Source: JBLFWJ01 sp047611425
GTDB lineage: Bacteria; Bacteroidota; Bacteroidia; UBA10329
Assembly: GCA_047611425.1 (NCBI GenBank)
Contig: JBLFWJ010000036.1
Span: 1 to 21,655, forward strand
DNA: 21,655 nucleotides
Direction: 5' to 3'
Part shown: positions 1 through 7,291 of the stretch, in pieces
Layout of the letters: each line of letters opens with the position of its first letter
How positions within the stretch are numbered: position 1 is the stretch's first letter
The notes under the pieces: model-generated
The model's database searches: none
The model's input: the letters and a program-made list of their open reading frames with translations, nothing else
Told to the model about the DNA's origin: nothing
Position numbers and translations under genes: made by a program

Positions 1-24
1 AAACTCGTTCTAAATTCAAATAGT

Positions 25-101
25 GAGACGCTTCCTTCGTCAGCGAAGCAAGCAGCAAGGTTCGAGATCTTCGTTTGTTTCCCTGAGGAACGAAGGGTCT
101 C
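25..101. repeat. Imperfect palindromic element, candidate interspersed repeat
   Basis: Two 29-base arms (25-53 and 73-101) are inverted copies of each other, with six differences. Two of these would be G-U pairs in RNA. The loop is 19 bases (54-72) and contains the palindrome AGATCT. The element starts with GAGAC and ends with GTCTC. It has no T-tract, and the tRNA terminator is a separate hairpin, so it does not look like a simple terminator. It codes for nothing I can see. It resembles the short mobile-type palindromes scattered between genes in many bacteria, but only one copy lies in this window, so membership of a repeat family is inference. Confidence 0.55.
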
Positions 102-180
102 CATTCTGAATCAAAAGGTTACGGCAGCACTAAATTTCTTATGCTGGCAACTTTACTGACTAGCATTTTATATTTAAAGC

Positions 181-215
181 AATAAAAAAAGGTCAGCTAA
201 ACTAGCTGACCTTTT
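181..215 (-). terminator. Intrinsic terminator of the tRNA-Lys gene
   Basis: Read on the minus strand, a 13-bp perfect stem (187-199 with 203-215, core GGTCAGCTA) closes a 3-base loop and runs into a T-rich tract. It begins 2 bases after the tRNA 3' end. The A/T bases at both ends of the stem mean it could also work on the plus strand. Confidence 0.85.
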
Positions 216-216
216 G

Positions 217-289
217 TGACCCGACTGGGGCTCGAACCCAGGACCCTAACATTAAAAGTGTTATGCTCTACCAGCTGAGCTATCGAGTC
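217..289 (-). tRNA. tRNA-Lys (anticodon UUU)
   Basis: The 73-base minus-strand gene folds as a standard cloverleaf. A 7-bp acceptor stem (GACTCGA with TCGGGTC, one G-T pair) is followed by a D-loop with AGCTGGTAGAGC, a 5-bp anticodon stem TAACA/TGTTA around loop CTTTTAA (anticodon complementary to 254-256), and a T-arm with GGTTCGAGCCC. The discriminator base is A. CCA is not encoded, so it must be added after transcription. The gene has its own promoter and terminator, so it is a single-gene unit downstream of ribBA. Confidence 0.95.
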
Positions 290-311
290 GTTCCCTTTTT
301 TTAAGGAGGCG

Positions 312-342
312 CAAATATATATCCTTGTTAAATAAATGGCAA
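312..342 (-). promoter_or_regulatory. Bacteroidota-type promoter for tRNA-Lys
   Basis: On the minus strand, TATATTTG (319-312) matches the Bacteroidota -7 consensus TAnnTTTG. A TTG (342-340) lies 20 bases upstream, where the -33 element is expected. This is the only promoter in the window where I find both elements at the usual spacing. Transcription would begin about 15 bases before the tRNA. Confidence 0.7.
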
Positions 343-392
343 CAGAAAAATGAAGGAATTTTCGACTTAAATTTTTCCGTCAAAAGTCAAGA

Positions 393-1613
393 CTAATCTT
401 CCAATTTTAAGGTGTGTCCCATCTTGGTTTTCTTGGTTTCCAAGTAGTTACGATTGTGATCATTACTCTTTACTTCGATGGCCACATTTTCCACAATCTC
501 CAATCCGTATCCCATCAATCCGGTTCGCTTCTTTGGATTGTTGCTCATAAGCTTCATTTTCGACACCCCAAGGTCGCGAAGTATCTGTGCTCCGATGCCA
601 TAATCGCGCTCATCCATCTTAAACCCAAGTGCAAGATTGGCTTCCACCGTATCCATACCTTGCTCTTGAAGTTCGTAAGCCTTTAGCTTATTCAGAAGAC
701 CAATACCTCTACCTTCTTGGTTCATGTAAACTATAACTCCTTTTCCTTCCTTCTCCACCATTTCCATAGCGGCATGCAATTGAGCTCCACAATCGCAACG
801 ACACGAGCCGAAAATATCACCAGTAACGCAGCTTGAGTGAACCCGAGTTAAAACAGCCTCACCTTCCTCCCATTCTCCTTTTACAAGCGCCAAATGATCC
901 TGATCATTTGTGGTTTGTCTGTAGGCAACGAGTTTAAAATCGCCCCATTCAGTTGGCATGTTCACGTCAATCTGACGTTCAATCAGGCTTTCGTTCTTTA
1001 CCCGGTACTCAATCAAATCCTTAATCGATACCAATTTCAGGTCGAATTTTTCAGCAATCAACTTTAACTCCGGTAATCGAGCCATTGTACCATCCTCATT
1101 CAAAATCTCCACCAACACACCAGCAGGTTCAAAACCAGCTAAACGCGCTAGGTCGATAGCAGCCTCGGTATGTCCACTTCTTCTCAGTACGCCTCCTTTT
1201 CTCGCTTTAAGCGGGAAAATATGACCTGGTCTACCCAAATCATCCGCCTTCGTATCAGGGTTAATCAACGCCTGAACGGTTTTTGATCTATCGCTAGTAG
1301 AAATCCCAGTTGTGCAACCGTTACCCCGTAAATCAACTGAAACCGTAAATGGCGTTTCGTGCAAAACTGTATTCTTACCCACCATCAAATCCAGACCAAG
1401 TTCCTCGCATCTTTCATCAACTAAAGGCGCACAGATTAGGCCACGACCATGAGTAGCCATGAAATTAATCACATCAGGAGTCACATTTCGCGCGGCAGTA
1501 ATGAAGTCGCCTTCATTCTCTCGATCCTCATCATCTACAACAATAATGACTTTACCCTCACGGATATCGTTAATCGCCTCCTCAATTGTATCGAGTATAA
1601 TATTCTCGCTCAT
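393..1613 (-). CDS. ribBA: Bifunctional 3,4-dihydroxy-2-butanone-4-phosphate synthase / GTP cyclohydrolase II
   Basis: This enzyme catalyses both entry steps of riboflavin synthesis. The RibB domain (about residues 5-205) makes the four-carbon unit from ribulose 5-phosphate; the RibA domain (about 210-402) opens GTP to the pyrimidine precursor. RibB shows the acidic metal-binding loop DDEDRENEGD (27-36) and H148 in SGHTEA. RibA keeps the zinc cysteines C262, C273 and C275, and the DER motif at 334-336 with the catalytic arginine R336. At 406 aa it is full length for the fusion. The ATG at 1613 fits the usual N-terminus. It lies 48 bases after the dihydroorotase-like gene, with a -7 element in that gap, so it may be read from its own promoter as well as by read-through. 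There is no FMN riboswitch; the gap is too short for one. Confidence 0.97.
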   Translation of the reverse strand: MSENIILDTIEEAINDIREGKVIIVVDDEDRENEGDFITAARNVTPDVINFMATHGRGLICAPLVDERCEELGLDLMVGKNTVLHETPFTVSVDLRGNGCTTGISTSDRSKTVQALINPDTKADDLGRPGHIFPLKARKGGVLRRSGHTEAAIDLARLAGFEPAGVLVEILNEDGTMARLPELKLIAEKFDLKLVSIKDLIEYRVKNESLIERQIDVNMPTEWGDFKLVAYRQTTNDQDHLALVKGEWEEGEAVLTRVHSSCVTGDIFGSCRCDCGAQLHAAMEMVEKEGKGVIVYMNQEGRGIGLLNKLKAYELQEQGMDTVEANLALGFKMDERDYGIGAQILRDLGVSKMKLMSNNPKKRTGLMGYGLEIVENVAIEVKSNDHNRNYLETKKTKMGHTLKLED

Positions 1614-1633
1614 TCTTGATTTAATTGGTTTTG

Positions 1634-1641
1634 CAAAGGTA
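1634..1641 (-). promoter_or_regulatory. Candidate -7 element for ribBA
   Basis: TACCTTTG on the minus strand matches TAnnTTTG, 20 bases before the ribBA ATG. I see no TTG at the expected -33 distance, so the call rests on one element. It would give a leader of roughly 10-20 bases. Confidence 0.45.
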
Positions 1642-1661
1642 CGCCTTTACCTCTCCTAATA

Positions 1662-2927
1662 CTATATACCGGAGGCAAACGACACTTTTCCGGCAGACGC
1701 AATTGCTATCGGACGCCCGGTCACTTCAACACCCAGAACAGGCGAGTTGTTCGACAGGGATCGGTTTAGTTCCTTCGAGAAAGTCCAAGCTTCATCTGGG
1801 CAGAAAAACGTTAGGTCTGCCTTACCCGATTCCGTCACCTGTGGAGTTTCTTGACCAAGTACCTTTCGTGGACCACTAGTAAGGCCAGTAACTATAGACT
1901 CAATTGAAAGCTTTGATGATCTGGCCATTGAAAAAGAGGTCTGCAAATTAATCATGCCGTATTCCGCGTGTCCAAATTCCAACACTTTGGCCTCATAATC
2001 TTGAGGCGTATGATCTGAAACAATTGAAGTTATCAGTCCATCAGCAATAGCATCAATCAAAGCATCTTGATCAGCCTTACTTCTTAATGGATGATCAGTC
2101 TTGAGGTTTGAGTCCAGCTCCAATAAGTCTTCATCAGTGTATTTCAGATGATAGGATGACGTGCCAGCCGAGACATTTATTCCCTTGGCTTGAGCATTTT
2201 TAATAAGCTCTACTGAACCTTTGCTACTGATCATTGGAAAATAAACAGCAGAACCGCTGTATTCGCTAAGCTGAATATCTCGTGCAACAGCAAGCTCCTC
2301 TGCCAACGCTGGAACACCTTTAATACCGCTTATTGTGCTGGTGACTCCTTCGTTCATGTAACCTGTTCCAGCAATACTAGCATCCTTAGGAAAAGACCAC
2401 AGGCTCACACCCGCTCCTTTTGCATATTGCATCGCAATCCGCATAAGATCAGCATTGGCGATATGCTTTTTCGCATCACAAAAGGCAACCGCTCCATTGC
2501 TTGCCATGTCAAAGAGTTCGGCCAATTTTTGTTGCTTCAAGCCTTTACTGATTGATCCTATTGGCAAAAGTGAAACTTGATGCTGCTCTGACCTGCGCAA
2601 GAGATCATTAACCTGTGCCGCTCCATCAATCGGTGGATTCGTGTCAGGCATAACAGCTACGGCCGTGAAGCCACCGCTTGCAGCTGCATCCAATCCTGAC
2701 TTCAATGTTTCCTTGTACTCTTGACCAGGGTCCATAAAGTTGGACAAGAGATCAACCCAACCTGTCGACACACACAATCCTTCTCGTTCTACAACTGTCG
2801 CATTCTCTACGGAAAGACCTAATCCGATCTTTTCAATAATTCCGTTTGCAATTAGAATATCAACCGTTTTCCCGTTTAAATCAGATTCCGGTTGAACAAC
2901 TTTTACGTTTTTGAACAAATGGCTCAT
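1662..2927 (-). CDS. Dihydroorotase-like protein lacking metal ligands (probably non-catalytic)
   Basis: The 421-aa product has the amidohydrolase fold of class I dihydroorotases, the third enzyme of pyrimidine synthesis: MPDTNPPID (93-101), GYMNEG (189-194), KGSVELI (236-242) and the SDHTP segment (304-308). The metal site is gone. The HxH pair after the first strand is L61 and N63, and by alignment with family motifs the two other histidines are F179 and M232. Only the aspartate (D305) remains. It is therefore more like the inactive PyrC' partners known from Pseudomonas, which hold aspartate transcarbamylase together, than a working enzyme; that role here is inference. The ATG at 2927 shares one base with the stop of the upstream BatA-like gene (TGATG), which argues for coupled translation. 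An in-frame ATG at 2996 would add 23 residues that lie inside the upstream gene and do not resemble the family. Confidence 0.85.
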   Translation of the reverse strand: MSHLFKNVKVVQPESDLNGKTVDILIANGIIEKIGLGLSVENATVVEREGLCVSTGWVDLLSNFMDPGQEYKETLKSGLDAAASGGFTAVAVMPDTNPPIDGAAQVNDLLRRSEQHQVSLLPIGSISKGLKQQKLAELFDMASNGAVAFCDAKKHIANADLMRIAMQYAKGAGVSLWSFPKDASIAGTGYMNEGVTSTISGIKGVPALAEELAVARDIQLSEYSGSAVYFPMISSKGSVELIKNAQAKGINVSAGTSSYHLKYTDEDLLELDSNLKTDHPLRSKADQDALIDAIADGLITSIVSDHTPQDYEAKVLEFGHAEYGMINLQTSFSMARSSKLSIESIVTGLTSGPRKVLGQETPQVTESGKADLTFFCPDEAWTFSKELNRSLSNNSPVLGVEVTGRPIAIASAGKVSFASGI

Positions 2928-4960
2928 CAGAGAATTCTTAAGAGGAGTATTTCGATGGCGAGGCAAGCTAGAGCAAGGATCAGAAACAGCTTCCAAAGCC
3001 GTTTGCCCTCATGCATTTCTTTTATTGTTGATGATAGATTGGCACTGGCTCCGTCAACAAGTTGAACATTGCTCAAGCCTAAATCTGCAATTTGAGTTTC
3101 AATCTCCTCCACCGTGTAACTCGATACATCGCTCTCAATCCTATTGAAGTTATAGCTCACCATTTGAAGCGTGTCCAAGCCATTCATCACCATGTATTGT
3201 CCGGCTTCGGTTATCTGTCCATACGTATTCAACTTGAGGCCATTAGAAGTACGCAGCACTTCCGGAATGATTGAAACATTAGAATTAAGTGCTTTCAATT
3301 CCAGTACATCGCTTTTCTCCACATCTCCATAAAGATCAATCTGATCCTCATTTCCAAGAACTTGATACGGTGCCGAACTTGGTTGGCTATTCAAAGCTAA
3401 ATTGTAAAGTGTAGGAACAACAATCGCATGCTGTGCTAGTTGACTCGCTTCTGCTTCCAGTGAGCTGGTCAACACGTACATTGAGCCTTTGGCTTTGGAT
3501 GAACTGATCAACAGTGGATCTCCGCCTTCTAGTCGCATTAAAACACTTGCATCACTTCGCGTAGGAATGCTCAATGAAAAATGGCTGTTGACCATTGGCA
3601 AGTCTATTCGACCTTTCCACTCCATAAATACATTCTTAAAAATCTCAGATTCCAAATTCAAGCTTCCAACTTTGGTAGCGGATGTGTCAACTCCAGTAAA
3701 CTGAGCTCCTGATGTTGCCAACAATAACTCGTTGTAGTCTTCAGGTTTCGCATCCAACGTTGGAATCAACAAAACACTTGAACCGTTATTCATTACCGAC
3801 AACACTTCTTGAATGAGTCCACTGTTCAAGCTTTTCACTCCATTTAGTACGATTAGATCGTAAGTTGGAAATGCGGAGTGGTCAATCCGATCTGACTCCA
3901 TTGTATTAAAGGTGAAATCAGGATCATTGCTGAATAAGTTGGCTAATGTGTTCGTAGCATTTTCCCCGTCAATAGACAAGACACGGATGTTCGAAGCCAA
4001 TCGGTATGAGAAATAATAGTTGTCGTCATAGGAGATAGGATGATCGGTAATTACCAACTCACCAACATGAAAACCCCTTTTTGTCGTTCTGAATCCAAGC
4101 TGAACAAGTTCGTAACTGTTTGGCTCCACTGAAACATTTGCCAGGGAACGTTGCGCTCCATCGACCATCAATCTAACCGGAACATCAGCCTTGCGTTGAT
4201 CACCTGAGTTTCGTACCCGCACATTCAACAGATCTGGCTGTTCCCACTGCCTTACAGGAGATTCGAACCACAAACTATCTATGTAAAGATTGCCCTCGTT
4301 GTTTGCCTGAAGTGGAATTATGTTGATCTGATCGCTTGAGTCTGAAGCAATGTTTTCGAGGTCCGAACTTACCTTTTGAAGATCTGAGATCAAATAGATA
4401 TCATTGAGTTGACCATCTTCTTCTGATCTATCTCCCACACGCTTAATTACTTGAGAAAACTCACGTACGTACGATGAGAATCCAGTCTTGCTAACCTCTT
4501 CATCAAACTCGCTGGTGGTCATTCCGCGACCTTGAGCCGCATCCATTTCATTGGTAAAGAATCTTATCTCGCCTGCGTTGGAATATGCTTTGGCCACTTC
4601 TGAAGCAATCTGCTTTCCATTTTCCAATAAATCGCCATTCTCGCCCTCAGAGTCCATGCTGAACGAGTTGTCTAAATAGACGGAGACTTTTCTTTGATTT
4701 GGATTGAAAACTCCGTTTCCTGTTGGAATTACGGGCTGCGCAAAGGCCATCACAAGAAATGCAATGGCGAGTAATCTGAACAATAAAACCAACAGGTGTT
4801 TAAGCTGGTTTCGTTGCCTGGTCTGCAGTTCAATGTCCTTTAGAAAGCGGACATCGCTGAAATAAACCTTCTTAAAACGCTTAAAATTGAAAAGATGAAC
4901 AACGATAGGAATGGAGAGGGCCAACAGTGCAAAAAGAAACCCTGGATAAATGAAGCTCAT
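2927..4960 (-). CDS. BatA N-terminal domain / VWA-like membrane protein
   Basis: The 677-aa protein starts with the double-helix domain of BatA (aerotolerance) proteins: a first membrane segment at about 6-24, the positively charged HLFNFKRFKKVYFSDVRFL stretch (22-40), and a second helix at about 55-75. A von Willebrand A-like region follows, with a MIDAS-type DNSFS (97-101), then a long periplasmic part with beta-rich sequence. A last helix lies at about 655-675. The arrangement (two N-terminal helices, large outer part, one C-terminal helix) fits a membrane-anchored scaffold or sensor. Its exact role is not known to me. The start is ATG at 4960; a TTG directly before it could also serve. 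A -7 promoter element lies 7 bases upstream, leaving almost no leader. The stop overlaps the dihydroorotase-like start, so the two form one operon. Confidence 0.85.
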   Translation of the reverse strand: MSFIYPGFLFALLALSIPIVVHLFNFKRFKKVYFSDVRFLKDIELQTRQRNQLKHLLVLLFRLLAIAFLVMAFAQPVIPTGNGVFNPNQRKVSVYLDNSFSMDSEGENGDLLENGKQIASEVAKAYSNAGEIRFFTNEMDAAQGRGMTTSEFDEEVSKTGFSSYVREFSQVIKRVGDRSEEDGQLNDIYLISDLQKVSSDLENIASDSSDQINIIPLQANNEGNLYIDSLWFESPVRQWEQPDLLNVRVRNSGDQRKADVPVRLMVDGAQRSLANVSVEPNSYELVQLGFRTTKRGFHVGELVITDHPISYDDNYYFSYRLASNIRVLSIDGENATNTLANLFSNDPDFTFNTMESDRIDHSAFPTYDLIVLNGVKSLNSGLIQEVLSVMNNGSSVLLIPTLDAKPEDYNELLLATSGAQFTGVDTSATKVGSLNLESEIFKNVFMEWKGRIDLPMVNSHFSLSIPTRSDASVLMRLEGGDPLLISSSKAKGSMYVLTSSLEAEASQLAQHAIVVPTLYNLALNSQPSSAPYQVLGNEDQIDLYGDVEKSDVLELKALNSNVSIIPEVLRTSNGLKLNTYGQITEAGQYMVMNGLDTLQMVSYNFNRIESDVSSYTVEEIETQIADLGLSNVQLVDGASANLSSTIKEMHEGKRLWKLFLILALACLAIEILLLRIL

Positions 4961-4967
4961 CAAAGCA

Positions 4968-4975
4968 CAAAAGTA
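4968..4975 (-). promoter_or_regulatory. Candidate -7 element for the BatA-like gene
   Basis: TACTTTTG on the minus strand fits TAnnTTTG and lies in the 101-base gap after the 7TM-HD gene. Only 7 bases separate it from the ATG at 4960, so the mRNA would start at or within a few bases of the start codon. No clear TTG is present at -33. Confidence 0.5.
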
Positions 4976-5061
4976 ATATTAATGGAGTGTCGAAAGGACA
5001 TAATCATACTGGAATAATCAGATTGATACAACTCGTTCATTCGTAAAATATTTCATTGAAA

Positions 5062-7131
5062 TCATGATGGGTATTCAACTCGTACATGGTATGCGTTCAT
5101 CAGCTTCTTCTTAAATATTCCTTTGATCACCGTAATATCTCGAAAGGTGATATCCGCATTATTGAATTGGCCTTCTTTCATCTGATTATCGATGATGGCA
5201 CCAATCAAATTCTCAATATTCTCTTCGGTGTATTCTTTCAAACTACGAGAGGCTGCCTCTACGGAATCAGCCATCATTAGCACCGCCATTTCTTTTGTGA
5301 ACGGCTTTGGGCCAGGATAGCTGAAATGCTCTTTATCCAATTCTCCCTCCGGAAAATCTCTTAAATATGAACGATAGAAATATTGTACGGTCGTTGTTCC
5401 ATGGTGCGTTCTTATAAAGTCGATAATCTGCTCCGGAAGGCCGATTGCTTTCGCCCGCTCCACCCCTTTTCGAACATGACCTATTATGATTTTAGCGCTT
5501 TCTTCGAAAGACAAGTCATCATGAGGATTTACACCAGTCACTTGATTCTCGATGAAAAACATTGGTGCATGAAGCTTCCCAATATCGTGATACAATGCTC
5601 CGGTTCGGACAAGCAAAGCGTTTCCACCGATTTCATAAACGGCACTCTCGGCCAAGTTTGCCACTTGCAATGAATGCTGAAAGGTACCAGGAGCTTCGGT
5701 CGCCAATTCTCGAAGTAGAACATGATTGGTATTCGATAGCTCGAGCATCGTTACGTCCGAAACCATTCCAAACATCTTCTCAAATATGTAGATGAGTGGG
5801 TATGCGAAAAGAGTCAACCCAACGCTGCCAGCAAACCAAATAAACATGCGAGCATCAACTTCTTGTATGCTTCCTTCCTGCATAATCGCCATACTGAAGT
5901 AGCATAAACTGTACGTTCCCATTACAATGACCATGCTTTTGAAAAGCTGGCCACGACTTGAAAGGTTGATCAACGTAAAGAGAACGATGATTCCAGCGAT
6001 CAGCTGCAAAAACAAGAATTCGTAACCATTAGGTACTTCATATCCAACGATGATCAGTGAAATCAAATACGTGAAGAGTGCAATCCGACTATCGAAGAAG
6101 TTGCGAATAATTACGGGCAACAGACAGAACGGAATTACATAAACATTCAATGACGGAAACTTTCGGATAATGCTCACCCCCAGAACCAACATCAGAATCA
6201 TGATCAAAATGAACATGACGTTGCTATTGTTAGCCGCTAGATTAGCTCGATACTTCACCAGAAATAGAAACAGACTGACCAAACAAACGGAGACCAAAAT
6301 GAGCTGACCGAGAATTAGCAGCAGGTAACTTTCCTTGGAACCAAGCTGCTTTTCGGTTTCCTGTCGCAATGATTCAAGGATCTGATAACGGTCATCATCC
6401 ACCAAATCGCCACGTTTAATAATGGACTGAGCCTGTGCGATCATACCTCTGGTAGTGGACACCTCACTCATTTCCTGCGCACCTAAACGTTGTGTTGTTT
6501 CCTTATCGTAGCTAACGTTTTGCTCGAGTAATTCAGTGAGCGTTCCGATTAGAATGTCCTTTTCTAATTGATCTTCATCCCCAAGTCTGGCTTGCAAAAA
6601 CTCGTACGCTGAATTGACCGAATGCAAATCATTTACATCGATTTCAGTGGCATTGTTCCCATTCAGAAGAAAGAGTTTCTGATCCTCCCCCATGTTGTCA
6701 ATGGCCTGATGACGCTGGAGAATCCCTTTTCTAAACAGCTCACCAAGTAATCGTTGGGCAATCTCTAAATGCTGGTTATACTTTTTACGATGCCTGGTCT
6801 TGCTCGTATCAAGATCCATTTGATCATAAAGCTGTTCGGCCAACTCGGCATTCTTCTCCTTTATTATGGAGCGATCAATTGACACGTAAATCCCTGCCTT
6901 ATCATCAACCAATTTGCGTTGAAGCTCAACTTCCTCAAAAGGTTTGTTGATGGCGAAGTCGAAAGGAGCGATTAGATCCTCGTGCATCCAAGGTTTACCC
7001 TTCTGATACTCGTATTTGAACTTTCCTTCTTTCGGAAGCATCCAAACAATCAATAATCCTGCAACCACAAAAAGCAAAGCTCTTTGTACAGGTTCATGTC
7101 GATTGCGCAGAAAATTCAATAACCGTTTCAA
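5062..7131 (-). CDS. 7TM-HD family phosphodiesterase (PgpH-type, probable cyclic di-AMP hydrolase)
   Basis: The 689-aa membrane enzyme has the PgpH layout. It has a short cytosolic N-terminus, a helix at about 17-32, an extracytoplasmic 7TMR-HDED domain (about 40-265), a cluster of seven hydrophobic helices (about 268-450) and a cytosolic HD domain (about 455-680). The metal and catalytic residues of the HD domain are visible: H486, H515-D516 in YHDIGK, H552, H576-H577 and D622. Characterised PgpH proteins hydrolyse cyclic di-AMP to pApA, so that substrate is likely but unproven here. The start codon is TTG at 7131. The N-terminus MKRLLNFL and the immediately following helix fit the family, and no nearby ATG does. 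A -7 element lies 7 bases upstream. The gene diverges from the thiolase gene. Confidence 0.92.
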   Translation of the reverse strand: MKRLLNFLRNRHEPVQRALLFVVAGLLIVWMLPKEGKFKYEYQKGKPWMHEDLIAPFDFAINKPFEEVELQRKLVDDKAGIYVSIDRSIIKEKNAELAEQLYDQMDLDTSKTRHRKKYNQHLEIAQRLLGELFRKGILQRHQAIDNMGEDQKLFLLNGNNATEIDVNDLHSVNSAYEFLQARLGDEDQLEKDILIGTLTELLEQNVSYDKETTQRLGAQEMSEVSTTRGMIAQAQSIIKRGDLVDDDRYQILESLRQETEKQLGSKESYLLLILGQLILVSVCLVSLFLFLVKYRANLAANNSNVMFILIMILMLVLGVSIIRKFPSLNVYVIPFCLLPVIIRNFFDSRIALFTYLISLIIVGYEVPNGYEFLFLQLIAGIIVLFTLINLSSRGQLFKSMVIVMGTYSLCYFSMAIMQEGSIQEVDARMFIWFAGSVGLTLFAYPLIYIFEKMFGMVSDVTMLELSNTNHVLLRELATEAPGTFQHSLQVANLAESAVYEIGGNALLVRTGALYHDIGKLHAPMFFIENQVTGVNPHDDLSFEESAKIIIGHVRKGVERAKAIGLPEQIIDFIRTHHGTTTVQYFYRSYLRDFPEGELDKEHFSYPGPKPFTKEMAVLMMADSVEAASRSLKEYTEENIENLIGAIIDNQMKEGQFNNADITFRDITVIKGIFKKKLMNAYHVRVEYPS

Positions 7132-7138
7132 ATCGGAT

Positions 7139-7146
7139 CAAAGGTA
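7139..7146 (-). promoter_or_regulatory. Candidate -7 element for the PgpH-type gene
   Basis: TACCTTTG on the minus strand fits TAnnTTTG and lies 7 bases before the TTG start at 7131, again predicting a near-leaderless mRNA. No TTG lies at the usual -33 distance. Confidence 0.45.
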
Positions 7147-7260
7147 AGTTTTGTACATGTTGATTTTCTTGAATAACACAAACCGAACAAATGAATAATT
7201 CTTGGGTGAAATCCTTGGAAAAAACGGGGTCGATCATTCTCCATTCCACCCCTCAACAGT

Positions 7261-7268
7261 TACCTTCG
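7261..7268 (+). promoter_or_regulatory. Candidate -7 element for the thiolase operon
   Basis: TACCTTCG differs from TAnnTTTG at one base. It lies 23 bases before the chosen ATG at 7292. Because it falls inside the longer reading frame that starts at 7202, it also supports the later start. Confidence 0.4.
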
Positions 7269-7291
7269 CGCAAAATTTAAATTACAAGGAA

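Noticed and set aside
217..289. tRNA-Lys as an integration site of a mobile element
   Set aside because: No integrase and no repeated tRNA 3' end within the window.
1614..1661. FMN riboswitch before ribBA
   Set aside because: Only 48 bases separate the genes and no riboswitch-like conserved segments are visible.
2928..2996. Dihydroorotase-like start at 2996
   Set aside because: The added 23 residues lie inside the BatA-like gene in another frame and do not resemble the family; the TGATG start at 2927 fits better.
7202..7291. Thiolase start at the upstream ATG (7202), adding 30 residues
   Set aside because: The extra residues are not thiolase-like, the family starts at MKEVVIVSAVRTP, and a -7 promoter-like element lies within the extension.
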